A stretch of DNA of 10,284 nt from Fragilaria radians (Eukaryota > Bacillariophyta > Fragilariophyceae > Fragilariales > Fragilariaceae). A model generated the notes under the pieces. It was given only the letters and a program-made list of their open reading frames with translations. It was not told where the DNA came from and made no database searches. Positions 7,095 through 10,284 of this stretch are shown here, piece after piece. Position 1 is the first letter of the stretch. Each line of letters opens with the position of its first letter. The stretch lies in assembly GCA_900642245.1 (NCBI GenBank), contig CAAAJI010001314.1, forward strand, positions 1 to 10,284. The letters run 5' to 3'. A program made the translations under genes and the position numbers.

Positions 7095-7993
7095 TGCTTC
7101 ACGGCTGGATCATTCTAGACAAACCATTGGGTTTGGGCTCGACCTCGGCCGTCTCTGCGGTCAAGCGAGCGCTCCGCGAGGCGGGTGAGCCCAAGACCAA
7201 GGTCGGTCACGGCGGAACACTCGACCCGCTTGCCACCGGCGTGCTCCCGATCGCACTTGGCGAAGCGACCAAGCTCGCCGGCCGAATGCTCGACGCGACC
7301 AAGGCCTATGACTTCACCATCGCCTTCGGCGCCCAGACCGACACGCTCGATCTGGAAGGCAAGATCATCGCCACCAGCGACGTCCGGCCCACCCTCGCCG
7401 AAATAGAGGCAATTCTCCCCCGCTTCACCGGCCCGATCGAGCAAATACCGCCGGCCTATTCCGCGCTGAAAGTGGACGGCGAACGCGCCTACGACCTCGC
7501 GCGAAAGGGTATCGAAGTCGAGCTGAAGACGAGGTCGGTGACGATCCTCACGCTTCAAGGCCGGGGTGAGGGCTCTTCCCTACTTCCCCTCGACCAAATC
7601 ACCCTCGCCGCCACCGTCTCAAAAGGCACCTACATCCGCTCCCTCGCACGCGACATCGCGCTGGCCCTCGGCACGGTCGGCCAGGTCACCATGTTGCGCC
7701 GCACGAAGGCCGGTCCGTTCACCCTCGAATCCGCGATTTCACTGGACAAACTGGCGGATGCGGCTAAGGCGCGCGCACTGACGAGGATGGTTCTCCCGCT
7801 TGCCGCGGGGCTGGACGACATCCCGGCCCTCCCCGTCACCCCCGACCAGGCCAGCCTGCTCCGTCATGGACAGTCGCTGTTCGGGATCCCCGCAATTTCG
7901 GGGCTTCACCTGGCAACCGAAGCGGAAACGCCGGTCGCACTGGTCGAGGTTTCGGAAGGCGTCTGCAAGGTCGTTCGCGGGTTCAACCTCTAG
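7094..7993 (+). CDS. truB: tRNA pseudouridine(55) synthase TruB
   Basis: 299 residues; converts U55 of the T-loop in nearly all elongator tRNAs to pseudouridine. The N-terminus GWIILDKPLGLGSTSAV fits the family. The catalytic motif GHGGTLDPLATGVLP at 38-52 contains the nucleophile Asp44, and KAYDF at 70-74 holds the conserved tyrosine. SKGTYIRSLARDI at 176-188 is the third TruB motif, with Arg182. The C-terminal part after 240 (GLDDIPALPVTPDQ and onward to GFNL) is the short PUA-like tail of the alphaproteobacterial form. The ATG at 7094 overlaps the tdk stop by one base; open frame continues upstream but enters tdk, so this start is preferred. rpsO follows 18 nt later. Confidence 0.97.
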   Translation: MLHGWIILDKPLGLGSTSAVSAVKRALREAGEPKTKVGHGGTLDPLATGVLPIALGEATKLAGRMLDATKAYDFTIAFGAQTDTLDLEGKIIATSDVRPTLAEIEAILPRFTGPIEQIPPAYSALKVDGERAYDLARKGIEVELKTRSVTILTLQGRGEGSSLLPLDQITLAATVSKGTYIRSLARDIALALGTVGQVTMLRRTKAGPFTLESAISLDKLADAAKARALTRMVLPLAAGLDDIPALPVTPDQASLLRHGQSLFGIPAISGLHLATEAETPVALVEVSEGVCKVVRGFNL

Positions 7994-7998
7994 AACTC

Positions 7999-8004
7999 AA
8001 GGAG
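7999..8004 (+). promoter_or_regulatory. Shine-Dalgarno deciding the rpsO start
   Basis: AAGGAG lies 7 nt before the ATG at 8012 but only 1 nt before an in-frame ATG at 8006. The spacing selects 8012, which also gives the canonical 89-residue S15. Confidence 0.85.
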
Positions 8005-8011
8005 TATGACG

Positions 8012-8281
8012 ATGTCGATTACCGCCGAGAAAAAGGCCGAAGTGATCAAGGACAATGCCCGCGCCGGCAATGACACGGGTTCGCCCGAGGTGCAGGTCGC
8101 GATCCTGACCACCCGCATCAACCAGCTGACCGACCATTTCAAGACGCACGCGAAGGACAATCACTCGCGCCGCGGCCTGCTGATGATGGTCAACAAGCGC
8201 CGTTCGCTGCTCGATTATCTCAAGCGCGAGGATAGCGAACGCTATACCGCGCTGATCGCCAAGCTCGGCCTCCGCAAGTAA
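8012..8281 (+). CDS. rpsO: 30S ribosomal protein S15
   Basis: 89 residues, the canonical length. S15 is a primary binder of the central domain of 16S rRNA and contacts the 50S subunit through bridge B4. Family marks are DTGSPEVQVAILTTRI at 21-36 and the signature region from LTDHF (39-43) through HAKDNHSRRGLLMMVNKRR (46-64) to LLDYLKRED (66-74), ending LIAKLGLRK. In Escherichia coli S15 represses its own mRNA; no comparable pseudoknot was identified here. It sits 18 nt after truB and upstream of pnp, the usual pairing. Confidence 0.98.
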   Translation: MSITAEKKAEVIKDNARAGNDTGSPEVQVAILTTRINQLTDHFKTHAKDNHSRRGLLMMVNKRRSLLDYLKREDSERYTALIAKLGLRK

Positions 8282-8287
8282 TTCACC

Positions 8288-8313
8288 AGGGGCGCCTTCG
8301 GGCGCCCTTGTCC
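8288..8313 (+). terminator. UUCG-capped GC hairpin after rpsO, possible attenuator
   Basis: Seven base pairs, GGGCGCC (8290-8296) with GGCGCCC (8301-8307), close on a TTCG tetraloop in the especially stable C(UUCG)G setting. A G-U and an A-U pair extend the stem to 9. The stem begins 6 nt after the rpsO stop codon. Only TTGT follows, so the U-tract is poor: this may be a leaky terminator, or an mRNA 3'-end stabiliser and processing site, between rpsO and pnp. Confidence 0.55.
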
Positions 8314-8317
8314 TGTC

Positions 8318-8418
8318 GGGCGCTCCCGCATTCCGGCGGGTCGCCTATGGGGCTCAAAAATGCCCCAACCCGCCGCGAGCCGGATTGCTCGCAACTGTTG
8401 AACCCACCGGCATCCGGC
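8318..8418 (+). promoter_or_regulatory. Structured pnp leader with alternative hairpins
   Basis: Direct reading shows several stems. GGCGGGT (8335-8341) pairs with ACCCGCC (8368-8374), enclosing TGGGGC (8348-8353) paired with GCCCCA (8362-8367). CCCGC (8325-8329) can instead take GCGGG (8336-8340). GCGAGC (8375-8380) pairs with GCTCGC (8387-8392). GCCGGAT (8379-8385) can pair with ATCCGGC (8412-8418), either replacing that hairpin or, through its loop alone, forming a pseudoknot. In Escherichia coli the pnp leader folds into a stem cut by RNase III and then acted on by PNPase to lower its own synthesis. A similar control here is an inference from position and structure; no promoter was recognised in the spacer. 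Confidence 0.45.
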
Positions 8419-8426
8419 CGCTGGGC

Positions 8427-8432
8427 AAAGGA
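8427..8432 (+). promoter_or_regulatory. pnp Shine-Dalgarno
   Basis: AAAGGA, 6 nt before the ATG at 8439, in an A-rich unpaired stretch (AAATAAA). It fixes the pnp start and lies just after the last potential stem of the leader. Confidence 0.75.
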
Positions 8433-8438
8433 AATAAA

Positions 8439-10284
8439 ATGTTTGATATCAAGACTGTAGAGATCGACCTTGGCGGCAAGACGCTGAAGCTCGAAACCGG
8501 CCGCGTTGCGCGCCAGGCCAATGGCGCGGTCATCGCGACCCTTGGCGAGACCGTGGTATTGTGCGCCGTCACCGCGGCCAAGACCGTCAAGCCGGGCCAG
8601 GACTTCTTCCCGCTGACCGTCCACTACCAGGAAAAATATTCGGCCGCCGGACGCATTCCGGGCGGCTTCTTCAAGCGCGAACGCGGCGCCACGGAAAAGG
8701 AAACCCTGACCAGCCGCCTGATCGATCGTCCCATCCGGCCGCTGTTCCCCGAGGGTTTTTACAACGAGGTCCTGGTTATCGCGCAGGTGCTTTCGTACGA
8801 TGGCGAGAACGAGCCGGACATCCTCGCGATGATCGCCGCTTCCGCTGCCCTGACCATTTCCGGCGTGCCCTTCATGGGCCCGATCGGCGCCGCCCGCGTC
8901 GGTTACGTCAATGGCGAATATATCCTCAACCCCAACAACAATGACGTGAAGGAAGGCGATCTCGACCTGGTCGTCGCCGGCACGCTCGACGCCGTGATGA
9001 TGGTCGAATCCGAAGCCAACGAGCTGTCGGAAGACGTCATGCTCAAGGCCGTGATGTTCGCCCATGCCGCGTCCAAGAAGGTCTGCGAAGGCATCATCAA
9101 GCTGGCCGAGAAAGCCGCCAAGGATCCGTGGGATCTCGACCTGCTCGACGACAGCGCCGACGCCAAGGCCAAGCTCAAGTCGATCATCGGCGACGATCTT
9201 ACCGCCGCCTACAAGCTGACCGACAAGCAGGCCCGCCAAACCGCGATCAACGAAGCCCGCGCCAAGGCCCGCGAAGGCCTCGCCGATCTCGAAGCGTCGG
9301 ATCCCGCCGCCTATCTCGGCACCTTGAAGCTGGTGAAGAAGCTCGAGGCGGACATCGTCCGCAACGCGATCCTCAAGGAAGGACGCCGCATCGACGGCCG
9401 CGACACCAAGACCGTCCGCCCGATCGAGGCAATGGTCGGCTTCCTGCCGCGCGCTCACGGCTCGGCCCTGTTCACCCGCGGCGAGACCCAGGCGATCTGC
9501 ACCACCACCTTGGGCACCAAGGACGCAGAGCAGATGATCGACGGCCTCGACGGCCTGACTTACAGCCGCTTCATGCTGCACTATAACTTCCCGCCCTACT
9601 CGGTCGGTGAAGTGGGCCGCTTCGGTGCTCCGTCGCGGCGTGAAACCGGCCACGGCAAGCTCGCCTGGCGCGCGCTTCGCCCGATGCTGCCGTCGAACGA
9701 GGATTTCCCGTACACGATCCGCGTTCTGTCGGACATCACCGAGAGCAACGGCTCCTCGTCGATGGCCACGGTCTGCGGCGGTTCGCTGTCGATGATGGAC
9801 GCGGGCGTTCCGCTGATCCGTCCGGTCGCCGGCATCGCCATGGGCCTGATCCTGGAAGGCAAGGATTTCGCAGTGATCAGCGACATTCTCGGTGACGAGG
9901 ATCATCTCGGCGACATGGACTTCAAGGTCGCCGGCACCAGCGAGGGCATCACCTCGCTGCAGATGGACATCAAGGTCGCTGGCATCACCGAGGAGATCAT
10001 GCGGGTCGCCCTCGGCCAGGCACGCGAAGGCCGCGCCCACATCCTGGGCGAGATGGCCAAGGCGCTCGATCACACCCGCGAGGAGCTGTCGGCTCACGCA
10101 CCGCGGATCGAGACCATCTCGATCGCCAAGGACAAGATCCGTGAAGTGATCGGCACCGGCGGCAAGGTGATCCGCGAGATCGTCGCCACCACCGGCGCCA
10201 AGGTCGACATCGACGACGAGGGCGTGATCAAGATCTCGTCCTCCGACCCCGCGCAGATCGAGGCCGCTCGCCAGTGGATCCTGG
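8439..10284 (+). CDS. pnp: Polyribonucleotide nucleotidyltransferase (PNPase), 3'-truncated by the window
   Basis: 615 complete codons are present, open from the ATG to the window end. PNPase degrades RNA 3' to 5' with phosphate, as a trimer and often within a degradosome. Domains in order are the first RNase PH core (about 10-145, with FFKRERGATEKE and SRLIDRPIRPLFP), an all-helical linker (about 240-320), and the second, catalytic RNase PH core (about 325-545). The last contains RRIDGRDTKTVRPI, PPYSVGEVGRFGAPSRRE and SDILGDEDHLGDMDFKVAGT, giving catalytic Asp486 and Asp492, which by direct counting fall at the same numbers as in the Escherichia coli enzyme. The KH domain begins near 555 with the loop GTGGK at 572-576. 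The end of KH and the S1 domain lie beyond the window. No frameshift was found on reading every codon. Confidence 0.98.
   Translation, partial: MFDIKTVEIDLGGKTLKLETGRVARQANGAVIATLGETVVLCAVTAAKTVKPGQDFFPLTVHYQEKYSAAGRIPGGFFKRERGATEKETLTSRLIDRPIRPLFPEGFYNEVLVIAQVLSYDGENEPDILAMIAASAALTISGVPFMGPIGAARVGYVNGEYILNPNNNDVKEGDLDLVVAGTLDAVMMVESEANELSEDVMLKAVMFAHAASKKVCEGIIKLAEKAAKDPWDLDLLDDSADAKAKLKSIIGDDLTAAYKLTDKQARQTAINEARAKAREGLADLEASDPAAYLGTLKLVKKLEADIVRNAILKEGRRIDGRDTKTVRPIEAMVGFLPRAHGSALFTRGETQAICTTTLGTKDAEQMIDGLDGLTYSRFMLHYNFPPYSVGEVGRFGAPSRRETGHGKLAWRALRPMLPSNEDFPYTIRVLSDITESNGSSSMATVCGGSLSMMDAGVPLIRPVAGIAMGLILEGKDFAVISDILGDEDHLGDMDFKVAGTSEGITSLQMDIKVAGITEEIMRVALGQAREGRAHILGEMAKALDHTREELSAHAPRIETISIAKDKIREVIGTGGKVIREIVATTGAKVDIDDEGVIKISSSDPAQIEAARQWIL

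Noticed and set aside
7558..7605. GGGGTGAGGG and CCCCTC-rich stretch in truB as a possible inserted palindromic repeat
   Set aside because: The two arms match poorly, the reading frame is intact and TruB length is normal.
8398..8439. Promoter for pnp from TTGAAC and an AT-rich stretch
   Set aside because: No -10-like hexamer at a suitable distance; the AT-rich bases are the spacer around the ribosome-binding site.
8283..10097. A 604-codon open frame on the minus strand opposite pnp
   Set aside because: Its frame is the mirror of strongly biased pnp codons in GC-rich DNA; the translation is Asp/Gly/Arg/Val-rich with no domain, and pnp is certain.

Overview
This is a stretch of a GC-rich alphaproteobacterial chromosome. 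Codon use, the IF2 N-terminal extension, and the DUF448/L7Ae-type protein between nusA and infB point to Sphingomonadales, but that placement is an inference from protein style, not from a database search. All recognisable genes lie on the + strand. The ends are cut: nusA lacks its 5' part and pnp lacks its 3' part.

Layout: nusA (end) - ylxR/DUF448 - infB - PaaI-type thioesterase - rbfA - GNAT acetyltransferase - small exported protein - tdk - truB - rpsO - [157-nt structured leader] - pnp (start). The backbone nusA-ylxR-infB-rbfA-truB-rpsO-pnp is the classic bacterial transcription-termination, translation-initiation, ribosome-maturation and RNA-decay operon. Six of the gene junctions from nusA to truB overlap by 1 to 20 nt (ATGA, TGATG, TAATG or a longer overlap), and two others have gaps of only 3 and 27 nt. 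This indicates one polycistronic, translationally coupled unit. Four genes are not part of the universal core: a hotdog thioesterase between infB and rbfA, and a GNAT, a signal-peptide protein and a thymidine kinase between rbfA and truB.

The two most notable points are these. First, nusA carries a one-base frameshift at about position 192-194, exactly at a perfect 12-nt palindrome; both sides of the break encode well-conserved NusA. Second, the rpsO-pnp spacer holds a UUCG-capped GC hairpin and a run of further hairpins with mutually exclusive pairings, in the position where pnp is autoregulated in Escherichia coli.

Apart from the nusA break, the genes look intact and ordinary. I see no CRISPR array, insertion sequence, tRNA, rRNA or prophage gene, and no clear evidence of an undescribed multi-gene system. 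No gene-free stretch exceeds 300 bases; the longest is the 157-nt rpsO-pnp spacer.
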